From Polyangium fumosum (GTDB lineage Bacteria; Myxococcota_A; Polyangia; Polyangiales; Polyangiaceae), in contig NZ_SSMQ01000025.1 in the NCBI RefSeq assembly GCF_005144585.1, positions 62,001-126,000 of the forward strand: a DNA stretch of 64,000 nt. Direction: 5' to 3'. Below, piece by piece: positions 26,594 through 36,471 of the stretch. Position 1 is the stretch's first letter, and each line of letters opens with the position of its first letter. Below the pieces are notes generated by a model that was not told where the DNA came from, did no database searches, and saw only the letters and a program-made list of their open reading frames with translations. Both the position numbers and the translations under genes were made by a program.

Positions 26594-27101
26594 CGGGTCG
26601 TCTCCTCCGAACCTCGAACTGGGGGCGTCTCGGTAGAGCCCACGGGCGCAAGAATGCTCGGGTTTGCCGAGCGTGTCAAAGTCGCGGTGATCCGGCCGCC
26701 GGGGGCGAACCCCGAGAGGCGACGGCGCGGCGCAGAAGCGTAAGGCATCCCACGGGGATCGGGATCTGGACGATGCAGAGGTGCATCGAGGGTTGACGGC
26801 GGGCACCTCGGCGAGGCGCGGAGGTCCCGCCGATCGGGACGGGCCCCGCGTCCGCGCGTTGCGGAGGGTCGATCGTGCGCGCCTGGAAGGAGGTCTGCGC
26901 GGCGCAGGAGGGGATCCCGGCGCGGCGGCGAGGGGATCTGCGGGTCGCGGAGGTGCTTTCGTGCGTGGTTGCTCACATGTCTGCACGGGCCAGATGCGTC
27001 TCCGATCGCGCGGGGGTCCTCACCTGCGTGCGCGGGGATGGTGTGGGGACCTTGTCAGACAGAACCCGCATGGTTAAGCCCTTCTGTCCTTGGAGGCGCG
27101 T
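26594..27101. other. Gene-free 508-base divergent gap with a hairpin
   Basis: Lies between the divergently transcribed genes at 26593 (minus) and 27102 (plus). GGCGGGCACCTC (26798-26809) can pair with GAGGTCCCGCC (26821-26831) with one bulge. TTGTCA-N16-TTAAGC at 27052-27079 is a weak promoter candidate for the next gene. No coding frame with normal codon bias was found. Confidence 0.45.
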
Positions 27102-27815
27102 ATGACGGATCGGCACATCGACGATGGCGAGGTCAGCGAATACGGCAGGCACTTCGTGACGGAGGCGAAGAAGCTCGTGGGGGCTTCGGATCTCGTCGAC
27201 ATCGAGAAGGTGGTCGCGCGGGTGCTCGGCGCGGTGGAGGGGGTGGAGACCGAGCTCGCGAAGGCGAGGAGCCTGCGGAGCGAGGTGCGCACGGAGCGCG
27301 GAGGGACAGGCGAGGCGGAAGAGGCGGTGCGCGAGGTGGTGACGCGGTTTCACGCGTATCTGCGGTCTCTCCCGAAGGGGACGAGCTTCGACTTCGAGGC
27401 ATTTTTCCCGGGGAAGAAGCTCGGCGAGGTCGCGGCGCTGAAGCCGGCGGATCTCGGGGCCAAGGCGGCGGACGTGATGCGCGGGTTCGATGTCGCGCGG
27501 AACGCGGGGCTCGATGCGTTCGCGCCGTGGAAGCAGGAGATCGCCGGGGCACGCGCGGCGCTCGACGGGGCGCTGTCGGGCAAGAGCGGCGCGGCGAATC
27601 GATCGATGACGGCGACGGCAGGGCTCAGCGCGGCGCGGGCGCACTTTCTGAAGGTGTACAACCAGGTGGCGAAGCCGATCGTGCGCGGGGTTTTGAATGA
27701 GCTCGGCCGGGGAGACGAATACAAGCTGTTCTTCAAGGATTTGACGGTGCAGGAGGGGCGGGGGCGCGGAGGGAATGGGAGCGAAGCGAACGCGGAGGAG
27801 GAACAAGCGCCATGA
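27102..27815 (+). CDS. Helical protein of unknown function
   Basis: 237 residues from the ATG at 27102, with GGAGG at 27092-27096 (the TTG at 27090 would sit on the ribosome site). No signal peptide. The sequence is almost all helix with a coiled-coil stretch (about 30-65, VARVLGAVEGVETELAKARSL) and a Gly/Glu-rich tail. No conserved motif recognised. It precedes a toxin-antitoxin pair by 117 bases. Confidence 0.6.
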   Translation: MTDRHIDDGEVSEYGRHFVTEAKKLVGASDLVDIEKVVARVLGAVEGVETELAKARSLRSEVRTERGGTGEAEEAVREVVTRFHAYLRSLPKGTSFDFEAFFPGKKLGEVAALKPADLGAKAADVMRGFDVARNAGLDAFAPWKQEIAGARAALDGALSGKSGAANRSMTATAGLSAARAHFLKVYNQVAKPIVRGVLNELGRGDEYKLFFKDLTVQEGRGRGGNGSEANAEEEQAP

Positions 27816-27931
27816 GCCACGTCCATGTGCACGAAATCATGCGCAGCGATGAGGACGGCAGGCGGCTCGGGCTCCAGGGGGGCACGCATGAGGGGGACGG
27901 CGGGGGACCCGCGCCGTGCTACCTTTTCGGC

Positions 27932-28183
27932 ATGTCCACGCAAGAGATGCTCGCCTACATGCTGAAGCTCCCTCGCGAAGAGCGGGTGCAGGTCACACAG
28001 GCGCTCCTCCTCAGCTTGGAAATCCTCGATGAAGAGGAGATCGCGGCGACGTGGGCACCCGAGCTGGAGCGCCGGTCGCGCGAGGTCGCAGAGGGAACGG
28101 CCCAGACGATCGAATGGGGCGGCGTGCAGACGGAACTTCTGAACGAGCTCGCGGAGCGTCGTGCGCGTCGAGCTACACCCTGA
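27932..28183 (+). CDS. Antitoxin of the addiction-module (PF09720-like) family
   Basis: 83 residues from the ATG at 27932; 40 further in-frame upstream residues look unlike protein. The pattern LKLPREERVQVTQALLLSLE, then EEIAATWAPELERRSREVAEGTAQTIEWGGV is that of putative addiction-module (Unstab_antitox) proteins: a short N-terminal helix and a conserved ExxRR...E-G patch that occupies the toxin. It overlaps the toxin gene by 23 bases, the standard arrangement for translational coupling. Confidence 0.8.
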   Translation: MSTQEMLAYMLKLPREERVQVTQALLLSLEILDEEEIAATWAPELERRSREVAEGTAQTIEWGGVQTELLNELAERRARRATP

Positions 28184-28472
28184 AGCGCGCAACGACCTTC
28201 GCGCAGCAGCCCTCTGGTACGACGAGATGAACCCCGGGCTCGGGGTCGAGTTCGTCGGCGTTATCTCGCGGGTGCTCGAACGGATCGGAGCCGCCCCCGC
28301 GTCCTTTCCGGTTTGGCCCGGCACGGAAGGCGGGCCCTCGATCATTCGCAGAGCCCTCGTCGATCGCTTTCCTTACGCGGTCGGGTTCGAGGTTCACCCC
28401 GAGCACGTGCTCGTGCTCGCCATCCCCCACACACGGCGTCGCCCCCTGGAGTGGCTCAGGCACGCGTTCTGA
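28161..28472 (+). CDS. ParE/RelE-family toxin
   Basis: 103 residues. The opening VELHPEARNDLRAAALWYDEMNPGLG and the later RRALVDRFPYAVGFEV and VLVLAIPHTRRRPLEWL are typical of the ParE/RelE superfamily, a small basic fold acting on ribosome-bound mRNA (RelE) or gyrase (ParE). Which target applies cannot be told from the sequence. GTG start inside the antitoxin gene. Its last 17 bases overlap the 3' end of the convergent GT39-type gene, so the two transcripts could be antisense to each other there. Confidence 0.85.
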   Translation: MRVELHPEARNDLRAAALWYDEMNPGLGVEFVGVISRVLERIGAAPASFPVWPGTEGGPSIIRRALVDRFPYAVGFEVHPEHVLVLAIPHTRRRPLEWLRHAF

Positions 28473-29856
28473 AGCCCGCCAACACGAGCCCCGCCATCCC
28501 CGCCAGCAGCGGAAACGTCACGAGCCCATAACGGCCCGCGCCGAAAAAGACGGCGTGGGTCAAGAGCGTCGCGCCGAGGACGGTCACCGCGGCCGCAGGC
28601 AGGACGGGGCCTCGAAGCAGGGTTCGGCCGCCGAAGAGCGCCGCGACGACGAGCGCGGCGTAGGCGACCCACGCGTGCACCAGGAACAGGAAGACGAGCC
28701 CGACCCCCACGACGGCGCGCGTCGCGATGCGTCGGGCGCGGCTCTCCGCCGACGCGCGCGCGAGGCCGAGGAGCGCGAGGCCGAGGACGCCGCGCTCATA
28801 CACGGTCTCGACCACGCCGAGGCCGAGCTTGCAGCGGTCGCCGCAAGCCGCGCCGTTCGATTCGTGCAGGTACCAGCCGGCGGCGCCGCAGTAGTCGAAG
28901 GTCGCGGCGAGTTTTCTCGGGACGAGCGAGAGCCACGCGCCCGGGTGCTCGGTGATGTAGAGCGTGGCCGCGCGGCCGAAACAGGCGTCCTTGCCGGCCT
29001 CGTCCCAGACCTCGCGGCACGCGTCCGGGACCTTGATCGGCGACCACGCGCCGGTGGACGCGGGATCCGCACCGATGAGCAGGTTCCAGCCGCCGTTGAC
29101 GCTGACGAGCGCGCACCGGTTCATGCGCTCGCAGTTGCGGATCGTCCACGGCGCGCACACGGCGAGGGCGCAGGCCGTCGCGAGCGCGGCGAAGCCGAGC
29201 GTGGCCCGACGCGCGCGGGGGCCCGCGAGGGGCGCGAGCGCGAGGAGCGCGAAGAGCGGCGCGAAGACGAGGCTCTGCGGACGAACGAGCGTGGCGAGGC
29301 CAACGACGACGCCGAGGAGAGCCGTACGTGCCGCGATCGTACGTCGCGCGCCGAGCGGCACGGCGTCGCGCACCCACGCGGCCGCCCACGCGGCGCACGC
29401 GACGAGCGAGGCCGTGACGCCTTCGCTCATGAGCGCAGGCGTGTACGCGACGAGGCCAGGATGCAGCGCGGCGAGCAGGCCCGCGGCGAGCGCCGCGCCA
29501 GGGGGAGCCGCGCGCGCGGCCAGGCGATGGACGGCGACGGCCGCGAGCGCGCCGAGCAGAGCGTTGAGCGTCATGGCGACGCCCGGATGCGCGCCGAAGA
29601 TCGCGTACGCCCCGCCGAGGAGCGCGGGGTATCCGACGGGGTAATGCGCGGCGTACGTGACGACGCCGTCGGGCCAGAGCCACGTGTAGCCGAGGCCCGC
29701 GGCGACACGCTCGGCGATGCGGTGATAGAAGGTGCCGTCCGCGGTCGGCGGGAACCGCGACGCGGCCCAGGCGACGACGGCGAGACGCGCGAGCAGCGCA
29801 GCCGCGAGCACGATCCAGGTGTCCCGGCGGCGGGGCGAGGCGCGCTCGGACGTCAC
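28456..29856 (-). CDS. GT39-type membrane glycosyltransferase
   Basis: 466 residues, about ten membrane segments. It has the ArnT/PMT-like (GT-C fold) layout: an early periplasmic loop with acidic residues (FPPTADGTFYHRIAER, the Asp being the usual catalytic position) after the first span, then GYPALLGGAYAIFG, and late Cys-containing periplasmic loops (NCERMNRC, DACF, CGAAG, CGDRC) that may form disulfides. Such enzymes transfer sugars from polyprenyl-phosphate donors to protein or lipid at the outer face of the inner membrane. It starts with GTG inside the maf stop codon (GTGA), so it is coupled to maf. Acceptor unknown. Confidence 0.8.
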   Translation of the reverse strand: MTSERASPRRRDTWIVLAAALLARLAVVAWAASRFPPTADGTFYHRIAERVAAGLGYTWLWPDGVVTYAAHYPVGYPALLGGAYAIFGAHPGVAMTLNALLGALAAVAVHRLAARAAPPGAALAAGLLAALHPGLVAYTPALMSEGVTASLVACAAWAAAWVRDAVPLGARRTIAARTALLGVVVGLATLVRPQSLVFAPLFALLALAPLAGPRARRATLGFAALATACALAVCAPWTIRNCERMNRCALVSVNGGWNLLIGADPASTGAWSPIKVPDACREVWDEAGKDACFGRAATLYITEHPGAWLSLVPRKLAATFDYCGAAGWYLHESNGAACGDRCKLGLGVVETVYERGVLGLALLGLARASAESRARRIATRAVVGVGLVFLFLVHAWVAYAALVVAALFGGRTLLRGPVLPAAAVTVLGATLLTHAVFFGAGRYGLVTFPLLAGMAGLVLAGFRTRA

Positions 29857-30470
29857 GCGATCGGGGGGCGCGGGAAACGCCCGAGCAGGCCCGCGGCGCG
29901 CAAGGCGACGATCACCTCGCACGCAGGCAGTCCCACGACGTTGGAGTACGAACCTTCGATGCGCTCCACGGCAAAACTCCCGATGCCCTGGATCGCGTAC
30001 GCGCCCGCCTTGTCGAGGCCCTCGCCGGTCGCGGCGTAGGCCTTGATCTCGTCCGCGTCGAGCGCGCGAAAAAAGACACGCGTGCGCACCGTCTCCGCGT
30101 GGACGGCCCGCGTAAGATCCGCGCCGGAGGCGATGGCGAAGCGGGTCCAGACCTCGTGCTCGCGCCCCGATAGGGCCGTGAGCATGGCCCGTGCTTCCGC
30201 GTCGTCCGCAGGCTTGCCGAGCGCGGTCTCGCCGAGGATCACCGACGTGTCGGCCACGAGCACCGCGCCCACGGCGACCGCGTGCGGCGTCGCGGCGGCG
30301 AGCTTGTCCGCCACGATCCGCTCGAGGTAGGGCCGCGGCCCCTCCCCCGGCCGCAGGCGCTCGTCGACGTCGAGGGAGACGACCCGCAAGGGCAGGCCAA
30401 ACGTCGCCAGGATCTCGCGGCGCCGCGGCGACGCCGAGCCCAGCAGCAAGGGGTGCGTTTCGTCGATCAT
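29853..30470 (-). CDS. maf: Maf family nucleoside triphosphate pyrophosphatase
   Basis: 205 residues. Typical Maf start LLLGSASPRRREIL with the substrate-binding Ser and Arg-Arg pair, then VADTSV and the YAIQGIGSFAVERIEGSYSNVVGLP motif near the C-terminus, all intact. The family hydrolyses dTTP/UTP or modified nucleotides, acts as a house-cleaning enzyme and is linked to septum formation in Bacillus. The ADTSV in place of ADT(V/I)V is conservative. It is translationally coupled to the downstream GT39-type gene. Confidence 0.93.
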   Translation of the reverse strand: MIDETHPLLLGSASPRRREILATFGLPLRVVSLDVDERLRPGEGPRPYLERIVADKLAAATPHAVAVGAVLVADTSVILGETALGKPADDAEARAMLTALSGREHEVWTRFAIASGADLTRAVHAETVRTRVFFRALDADEIKAYAATGEGLDKAGAYAIQGIGSFAVERIEGSYSNVVGLPACEVIVALRAAGLLGRFPRPPIA

Positions 30471-30548
30471 GGCGAGGTTCGGGGCCTTCGTTGCGTGCCT
30501 GTCCTACCACGGCTTTCTCGCCGTGACAGGCCCGCCGCGTTTGCCGTT

Positions 30549-30576
30549 TTGACTCCGGACGGGAAAGGAGTAGACG
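30549..30576 (+). promoter_or_regulatory. Likely promoter of the OmpA/TSP3 gene
   Basis: TTGACT at 30549-30554, a 16-base spacer and TAGACG at 30571-30576, in the 186-base divergent gap between maf and the OmpA-type gene. The leader would be about 75 bases to the ATG at 30657. Confidence 0.4.
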
Positions 30577-30656
30577 TGCTGCGCGCGCCGTACGCCGGAC
30601 GCGTCCGCTTTTGCGGGCACGGTAGGCGCTGGGACCGGGCCCGGATTCGACTTGCC

Positions 30657-32647
<1,991 letters not shown>

Positions 32648-32651
<4 letters not shown>

Positions 32652-33526
32652 ACGTCGTCGAATCGAGGGGGATTCGCCATCTGGTCGTCAGGGCCGAGAA
32701 TGGCGAGGAAGTACCGCGCGGGCTGGCCCGCGCGCTCGAAGAGGCGTCTGCCAAGGCTGGCCGACTGTCGGGAACGGGCGTGCTCGACAGCGTCGAGCTC
32801 GCGAGCGTCGGCGCGGAAGGCGCGCGCGTGACGCGGCGGATCGAAGCGCCCGTGATGGCCGTCTCGATCACGGGCAACATCGCGCAGGAGGGCGCGGCCG
32901 TGAGCGTGCGGCTTTATGCCACGCTCGTGCAGGAGAGCCCGTTCGGCCTCCAGACGGTCGCCGGCGAGATCGTCTCGGCGCGCGCGCTCTCGCTGGAGAT
33001 CTTCGCGACCGCGCTCGACGACGTCGCGCTCGTGCGGCAGGGCGACGATCGCTCCTTCACCGCTTCCGCCTCGGCGCAGCCGCAGGTGCAAGCGCAACCG
33101 CAAGCGCAAGCGCAGGCCCCTGCCCCTGCCCCTGCTCCGGCTCCGGCTCCGGCCCCCGCGCCTGCTCCGGCGCGCACCGCGGCGCCCGCACCGCGCATCA
33201 CGCACCCGGAGTCGCCGCGCGCGCCCTCCCCATTCCCTGCGGCCGCGCCGGCCGCGCCGGCCGATCTCCCGACGGCACCGACGCCGCTCACGCGGCCGAC
33301 GCAGCAGCGCGACGATGTCGAGATCTACCCGGACACGGGGGACCTCGTGAACCACTTCCACTTCGGCGAGTGCGAGATCATCAGCTCCGACGGCGAGCGC
33401 ATCCGGCTGCGGCAGGAGAAGGACAGTCGCGTGCGCGAGGTCGCGCTCGGCATGCTCAAGATCGAAGCGCCGACGACCGATCCCGCCACGGGCAAGCGCC
33501 ACTTCCGCCTGTCCCGCAAGCACTGA
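32648..33526 (+). CDS. PPC/DUF296-domain protein with Ala/Pro linker
   Basis: 292 residues. The N-terminal ~130 residues match the PPC (DUF296) fold: GEEVPRGLARALEEASAKAGRLSGTGVLDSVEL, then PVMAVSITGNI and a closing ALDDVALVRQGDDRSF. PPC domains form trimers and are found in plant AT-hook DNA-binding proteins and in bacterial proteins of unknown role. A Gln/Ala/Pro linker follows (about 138-225, a long Ala-Pro run), then a short C-terminal module (GDLVNHFHFGECEIISSDGERIRLRQ) of beta strands. No AT-hook is seen. It is translationally coupled to the OmpA/TSP3 gene, an unexpected partner for a cytoplasmic protein. Confidence 0.75.
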
Positions 33527-33594
33527 CCCGCCACGAAAAACAGCAGCCCCCACGCCGAGTAGGCCCGAACGCAGCGAAGCGGCGTGAGGGCCTT

Positions 33595-33622
33595 AGGGTG
33601 CGCCCCGTCGAGGGCGCACCCT
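33595..33622. terminator. Bidirectional hairpin terminator
   Basis: AGGGTGCGCCC (33595-33605) pairs with GGGCGCACCCT (33612-33622) across a six-base loop, an 11-pair stem between convergent genes ending at 33526 and 33632. A weaker TAGGCCC / GGGCCTTA pairing lies just upstream. Confidence 0.65.
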
Positions 33623-33631
33623 CCCCAAACC

Positions 33632-34222
33632 TCACCACACACGCTGCGGAATGTTGATCGAGTCGCCCGCCTGGAGGGGGACGTTGGGGATCGTGTTGTC
33701 GATGATGTCCTCGACGCTCACGGTGACGACACGTGTCTTGTCCCCGATCTGACGGCGGATCGTGACCCTGTCGCGGGCGGCCATCTGGTTGAAGCCGCCC
33801 GCGAGCGAGATCGCGCGGAGCAACGTCATGCCGGGCTCGAAGCGCAACGAGCCCGCGCGCTGCACCTCGCCGAGCACCTCGACGCGCTTGGAGTTGTACT
33901 CCTTCACGCTCACGCTCACGATCGGGTCGGTCAGGATCTCGCCCTCGATGAGCCGCTTGCGCACGGCCTCGGCGATCTGCTGCGGCTCGAGCCCCCCGAC
34001 CTTGAGGCGCTTGATGTAGGGCAGATCGACGGTGCCGTCGGGCGCGACCGTGAACGTCGTGGGCAGGTTGTCCTCGCGCACGATGCGCATCTCGAACACG
34101 TCGCCCGCGCCCACGGTCTCGTTGCTCACGGGGGCTGGCAGATCTGCGGGGCGTGGACGCCCGCCGCAGGCGACGAACGCGGCGCCGAGCGCGAGCGTCG
34201 CGAGGAGGTCGCGCCTCCGCAT
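33632..34222 (-). CDS. Short OPX protein (Wza-like polysaccharide export)
   Basis: 196 residues from the ATG at 34222, which overlaps the stop of the barrel gene (TGATG). Signal sequence with MRRRDLL at the start and a possible lipobox ending FVAC (Cys19). The mature part is the Poly_export (PES) domain, NETVGAGDVFEMRIVRE...VDLPYIKRLKVGGLEPQQIAEAVRKRL, followed by a single SLBB-like domain (VEVLGEVQRAGSLRFEPGMTLLRAISLAGG). It ends there: the C-terminal helix that forms the outer-membrane pore in E. coli Wza is missing. OPX proteins of this length are known in Myxococcus to work with a separate barrel, and the coupled upstream gene encodes one. Confidence 0.85.
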   Translation of the reverse strand: MRRRDLLATLALGAAFVACGGRPRPADLPAPVSNETVGAGDVFEMRIVREDNLPTTFTVAPDGTVDLPYIKRLKVGGLEPQQIAEAVRKRLIEGEILTDPIVSVSVKEYNSKRVEVLGEVQRAGSLRFEPGMTLLRAISLAGGFNQMAARDRVTIRRQIGDKTRVVTVSVEDIIDNTIPNVPLQAGDSINIPQRVW

Positions 34223-35658
34223 CACATGAGCCAGCGGGCGCCCAGGTAGGCCTCGAACTGCTGCCACTGGAGCTTGTCCTCGCCGATGCCGGGGATGGTG
34301 AGAGAGTTGTCGCTGATGCGCGAGTTGTAGTGCAGCGTCGTGTTGATGCCGAACGCGTCCTTGAAGCGATACTCGGCGAAGCCCGAGGCGTCGATGCGGA
34401 CGTCGGTCCAGGGGTTCTCCTGGATGCTCGGCGTGTTGATCGTCGGGTTGACGAGCGCGCCCACGCCGACGTCGACGATCACGACGAAACGGCCGCCGAA
34501 GAAATACGTGAGCTTCAGGTAGCCGCGATCGCGCTCGAAGTACGAGCCGATGTACGAGTCGTAGAAGTCACGCGTGAAGCCGAGCGAGACGGACGAGAGC
34601 GTCGTGCTCGCGGCTTGTGGATCGACGCTCGGGTTCGGCGTGAGGAAGTAACGGAGCTCGGCCTGGCCGATGAGGCTGTCGAAGTCCTGCACGGTCTCGG
34701 CTGTCTCGGTGGAGCTCGGGTCGTAGAAGCTCGCGCCCCAGCCGGCCATGATCAGCGCGCCGAAGTTTTTCGTGATGAGGCCGTTGTAGCCGAGCTGCAC
34801 GCGGAGCGGTGTCGAGCCCGTCTTCTCGCCTGCGTCGAGGTACTGAACGATGCCGATGCGGGCGTCGTAGAGGAGCGCGGAGCGCGGCAGGAAGCGCCAG
34901 CGGCCTCGCGTCTGGAAGGTGTGGTGGATGTTCGTCAGGCCGGAGAAACGGCCCGATTCGAAGACCGTGCCGGCGAAGTTGTAGCCGAGGCGCCAGTCGA
35001 GCAGGCCGCTGCCCGGGTTCCAGACGAGCTCGGCCCCCGCGGTCGGCGTGAAGCGGTTGTAGCTCTCGGAAAAATCGTCGCGGATTACGCCTTCCTGCGT
35101 GGGCTGGATAAGGCGCCCGACGCTCGCGTAGAGCGAGCCCGACCAGGGGCGCGTGGGCAGGATGTTGAGGCGCATGTCGAACAGGCCGCTGAAGTTGCGC
35201 TGCTGCCACATGCGCTCCTTGCCCTCGGCGGGGCCGGAGACCGGGAAAAACTCGTTGTAGGTGACCGAGAGACCGCCGGAGAACTCGGCCGTGGGCGGGG
35301 CCTGCGAGGCGCCGCCGGCCTTGCGTTGCGGTCCGAGGGTCGAGAACGAGAACGACGGCGTCACGCGCAGGCGCATCGCGCCCACGGGCTCGCCCGCCGC
35401 GTCGCCCTCGCTCGCACGCAGGAAGAAGTTCGAGTCGTAGCCGAACTCGAGGGCGACGCCCGGGTGCAGCTCGTAGTCGCCGACGCGGTAGCCCGGGCCC
35501 ACGGTGAAGCGGCGATCGGCGAGCCAGGGTTGGTCCTGCCCTGCCGCCGTCGTGGGCGCGAGGGTCGCGAGGGCGAGTGCTGCAGCCAGGGGCTTGGGGC
35601 GTAGGACGCCGGAGGCGATCCGTAGCCCCAAACGTTGAACGAGGCCGCGCTTCTTCAT
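34222..35658 (-). CDS. Outer-membrane beta-barrel, candidate partner of the OPX protein
   Basis: 478 residues from the ATG at 35658 (a longer frame begins at 35691). Signal peptide (KKRGLVQRLGLRIASGVLRPKPLAAALALATLAP..., cut near AAG). The body has repeated amphipathic strands with Tyr/Trp/Phe girdles, for example RDRGYLKLTYFFGGRFVVIVDVGVG, and ends in YLGARWLM. Coupled to the OPX gene (TGATG), so both products are made together. Two readings: a Wzp-type barrel of a composite OPX/barrel translocon for polysaccharide, which I favour; or a GltH-like barrel, since in Myxococcus gltH follows gltG and a GltG-like gene lies just upstream here. Confidence 0.75.
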   Translation of the reverse strand: MKKRGLVQRLGLRIASGVLRPKPLAAALALATLAPTTAAGQDQPWLADRRFTVGPGYRVGDYELHPGVALEFGYDSNFFLRASEGDAAGEPVGAMRLRVTPSFSFSTLGPQRKAGGASQAPPTAEFSGGLSVTYNEFFPVSGPAEGKERMWQQRNFSGLFDMRLNILPTRPWSGSLYASVGRLIQPTQEGVIRDDFSESYNRFTPTAGAELVWNPGSGLLDWRLGYNFAGTVFESGRFSGLTNIHHTFQTRGRWRFLPRSALLYDARIGIVQYLDAGEKTGSTPLRVQLGYNGLITKNFGALIMAGWGASFYDPSSTETAETVQDFDSLIGQAELRYFLTPNPSVDPQAASTTLSSVSLGFTRDFYDSYIGSYFERDRGYLKLTYFFGGRFVVIVDVGVGALVNPTINTPSIQENPWTDVRIDASGFAEYRFKDAFGINTTLHYNSRISDNSLTIPGIGEDKLQWQQFEAYLGARWLM

Positions 35659-35695
35659 GGGATCCGGTGAAGCTCCGTTGGTCCGGACCAACGCG

Positions 35696-36274
35696 TCACT
35701 TGATCACGCTCGCAGAGGGCGGCGGCTCCACGATGACGACGACAGGCGGGTAAAAGGCCGGATCGTCGGGGATGCCGGGATCGATCTGCGTGACGGTCGA
35801 CGTCTCGCCGAGGATGTCGGCGTCTTTCCCGATGCACTGGTTCGCCTCGGCCGTGATCTGCTCGACGCGCTGCCGGAGGACGCCGAGGATCGTGAACTCG
35901 TGGGACGACAGATCCGCGTCGTCGCGCTTCACCGCGAGATCGAGCGCCTGCCTGCGCTCACGCGCGCTGCGCAAGGTCACGTCGATCTGGTTGAGTTTGT
36001 CGTTCAGGCAGAGCGTCTTCACGACGTCGCGCTGCGCCCGCGCCTCTTCGAGCAGACGCCGCACGACGCTGCGCGCGCTTTCCATGCGCCCGATGTACGT
36101 ATCCGTCTCCTGGAGCTGCTGCGCCGGCGTCAGCGTGACCTGACGCTGAAGGCCCGCGTTCGTGTCAGGCGGCGCGGGCGGCGTGCCTTGCGCCTGCGCA
36201 GACGCGATGCCGGCCCCGACGAGCAGCGAAAGCGCGCAAAGCGCGCCGAAGCCGAGCATCCGTTCTCGCTGCAT
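35696..36274 (-). CDS. Periplasmic coiled-coil protein
   Basis: 192 residues from the ATG at 36274, with GGAGG upstream (longer in-frame sequence is unlike protein and lies across the promoter). Signal peptide (LCALSLLVGAGIASA, cut near AQAQ). The body is one long helical region, about 55-150, with heptad spacing (ETDTYIGRMESARSVVRRLLEEARAQRDVVK), and two Cys. A conserved-looking C-terminal tail ends FYPPVVVIVEPPP. First gene of a likely operon with the barrel (37 bases) and the OPX protein. It may act as a periplasmic adaptor for export. Family not recognised. Confidence 0.65.
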   Translation of the reverse strand: MQRERMLGFGALCALSLLVGAGIASAQAQGTPPAPPDTNAGLQRQVTLTPAQQLQETDTYIGRMESARSVVRRLLEEARAQRDVVKTLCLNDKLNQIDVTLRSARERRQALDLAVKRDDADLSSHEFTILGVLRQRVEQITAEANQCIGKDADILGETSTVTQIDPGIPDDPAFYPPVVVIVEPPPSASVIK

Positions 36275-36304
36275 CGAAGTCCTCCAAGGGGGCCAGACGG
36301 GGTC

Positions 36305-36334
36305 ACTATAGAAGCGGCCGAGCGCACCTGTCAA
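36305..36334 (-). promoter_or_regulatory. Near-consensus sigma70 promoter of the coiled-coil/barrel/OPX operon
   Basis: On the minus strand, TTGACA (36334-36329), an 18-base spacer and TATAGT (36310-36305). It is the best promoter in the window. Transcription would begin about 25 bases before the ATG at 36274, which supports that start and separates this unit from the Glt-like block upstream. Confidence 0.65.
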
Positions 36335-36471
36335 CGCGGGCAGGTGAAGAAACCCCGGGAAATCCAGCCGTTTGCGCGGCCAGGGCGGGACGGTCTCTCG
36401 GGGGGTTCTGTTGCGGCGCGCGGGAGGAACATTCACGCGCCCCGGACGCGAGCAGGATCAAAACGCGGACG

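Noticed and set aside
26594-27101. Small open frames in the divergent gap (including a 98-residue one)
   Set aside because: No ribosome site and Arg/Gly-only composition; gap left as non-coding.
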